The notes below the pieces were generated by a model, which was given only the letters and a program-made list of their open reading frames with translations, was not told the DNA's origin and made no database searches. A stretch of 45,425 bases of DNA from a virus. Positions 44,258 to 45,425 of this stretch are shown here, piece by piece; within the stretch, counting starts at the first letter, position 1; the number at the start of each line of letters is the position of its first letter. A program made the position numbers and the translations under genes. Where the stretch lies: positions 1 through 45,425 of IMG/VR virus record IMGVR_UViG_3300010885_040298; one strand, written 5' to 3'.

Positions 44258-45425
44258 GCATCTTAGGTATATCAGCTGGGTTTCACGACGCAGCGGCCGC
44301 GGTAATTGATCTTGACGGCAACATTGTGTTTGCTGGACACAGTGAACGCTATAGCAAAAAAAAGAATGATGCAGAGTTGTGTCTAGCATTAGTGCAGGAA
44401 TTGTATGGATTAGACATAGATACTGTGGCCTATTACGAACGACCCTGGGTCAAGCAGTTGCGACAATTATACAGTGGGCAAGGAATAGAATGGGGCAAAT
44501 TTACTGCACAGCAAATATTGAAAAAACAGCTACGTCCGTTTTTCTTGCCTAACACTATAAAAACTTACAATCACCACCTGTGTCATGCTGCTGCAGGATT
44601 CCAAACAAGCTCATTTGACCAAACTACAGTGGTGGTAATTGATGCAGTGGGCGAGTTTGACACCATAACAATATGGGCAGCCAAATATGATAAAAACAGT
44701 CATGCAACATATAAAAAACTTTGGTCACAGCATTATCCACATTCAATTGGACTGTTCTACAGTGCAGCCACCAGCAGCATTGGCCTACGCCCGATGGACG
44801 AAGAATATATTTTGATGGGCATGGCAGCGTATGGAGACGCTGCTCAAGCTGTCAGCATGCATGCTCTAGTAAAAGATACTGACAAAACTGAATTCAGTGA
44901 AAATCTACACGCCGGAATAGACCCCAAATACCTACGGGATATGGATGAATTTGACATTGCTGCTGGCGCACAAGATATGGCAGAACGATTGATCAATAGT
45001 GTAATGAAAAGAGCTAGAGATTTTAAATTCAGCACCAATCTAGTGTACATGGGCGGAGTTGCGCTTAACTGTAGTGCTAACCGTAACTTGGGAAAGTATT
45101 TTGATAACATATGGATTATGCCTTGTCCTGGCGATGCTGGCAGTAGCCTGGGCGCTGCGGCGCTGGCATACGGGAAACAGATACATTGGACCAATGCCTA
45201 TTTGGGGCACAATATTCCTGGTCCTTATCCTGTCCGTGATATTATGGCTGGTCTTTCTCGCGATAAAATTGTTGGTGTTGCAAATGGTCGTGCTGAATTT
45301 GGCCCCAGGGCACTAGGAAATCGTAGTCTATTGGCGGATCCTAGAGGAAATACAATAAAGGATAAGGTAAATGAAATCAAACGCAGACAAAAATTTCGAC
45401 CTTTTGCTCCGGTCATTCTCGAGGA
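44254..45425 (+). CDS. NodU/CmcH-type carbamoyltransferase, 3' end beyond the window
   Basis: ATG at 44254; about 390 codons are visible and the frame is open at the right edge (family length usually ~550-600 aa). The N-terminal Kae1-like domain has SILGISAGFHDAAAAVID and a GHSERYSKKKND segment. The metal-binding NHHLCHAA lies near residue 107. YMGGVALNCSANRNL and PGDAGSSLGAA are ATP-binding elements. The start of the C-terminal domain (GRAEFGPRALGNRSLLADP) is the family signature. Reaction: ATP and carbamoyl phosphate give carbamoyl-adenylate, then a carbamoyl group is moved to a hydroxyl, often on a sugar. It fits a cluster that decorates glycans or a small molecule. Confidence 0.93.
   Translation, partial: MSILGISAGFHDAAAAVIDLDGNIVFAGHSERYSKKKNDAELCLALVQELYGLDIDTVAYYERPWVKQLRQLYSGQGIEWGKFTAQQILKKQLRPFFLPNTIKTYNHHLCHAAAGFQTSSFDQTTVVVIDAVGEFDTITIWAAKYDKNSHATYKKLWSQHYPHSIGLFYSAATSSIGLRPMDEEYILMGMAAYGDAAQAVSMHALVKDTDKTEFSENLHAGIDPKYLRDMDEFDIAAGAQDMAERLINSVMKRARDFKFSTNLVYMGGVALNCSANRNLGKYFDNIWIMPCPGDAGSSLGAAALAYGKQIHWTNAYLGHNIPGPYPVRDIMAGLSRDKIVGVANGRAEFGPRALGNRSLLADPRGNTIKDKVNEIKRRQKFRPFAPVILE

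Noticed and set aside
1-45425. tRNA or rRNA genes
   Set aside because: No cloverleaf-like sequence or rRNA signature was noticed by eye; nearly all bases are in protein genes. A tRNA search program would settle it.

Overview
The window looks like part of the genome of a contractile-tailed, T4-like phage (myovirus, Caudoviricetes), probably an uncultured aquatic or marine one. Every gene I can support is on the + strand. Genes are packed with 1-40 nt overlaps or very short gaps, and there are no rRNA, tRNA or host-type genes. The baseplate proteins (gp5-like spike, gp25-like and gp6-like wedge proteins) place it in the T4-like world. The very large companion proteins and the sugar/radical-SAM gene cargo resemble what I know from marine T4-like phages. 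The host cannot be read from this window; terminase, capsid and replication genes lie outside it.

Region 1 (1-29181) is the baseplate and tail-fibre module. In order it holds: a LysM-containing protein whose start lies before the window, a gp5-like OB-fold/needle protein, a 506-aa protein of unknown role, gp25, gp6, two giant structural proteins (1815 and 3022 aa), a 51-aa ORF, a 205-aa protein, a collagen-like tail fibre and a 323-aa probable virion protein. Four copies of the T4 late-promoter core NATAAATA sit just ahead of genes (6105, 6512, 24545, 25380). A clear hairpin terminator at 29199-29227 closes the module.

Region 2 (29251-35537) is a surface-sugar or small-molecule modification cluster: a 102-aa unknown, two paralogous GT-A-like proteins, a 112-aa unknown, a third GT-A-like glycosyltransferase, a 2-oxoglutarate oxygenase-like protein, a hexapeptide-repeat acyltransferase, a GT-B-like candidate and a Stf0-like sulfotransferase. 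It carries recombination scars. A 118-nt segment encoding the glycosyltransferase C-terminus occurs three times. One copy belongs to a glycosyltransferase pseudogene with an internal out-of-frame deletion, and one is fused onto the sulfotransferase. The genes between the first two copies, and the sulfotransferase body, are visibly more AT-rich than their surroundings.

Region 3 (35537-45425) holds five radical SAM enzymes, each with an extra N-terminal cysteine set (N-terminal twitch/SPASM-like). The first two are separated by a second GT-B-like candidate. They are followed by a 345-aa unknown, a 33-aa cationic peptide gene and the first two thirds of a NodU/CmcH-type carbamoyltransferase that runs off the window. 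Genes from 29251 to the right edge are almost all coupled by ATGA, TAATG or longer overlaps, so they probably form one transcript. My inference is that they make and transfer an unusual decorated glycan or other small-molecule modification on the virion or host surface. The substrate cannot be deduced here.
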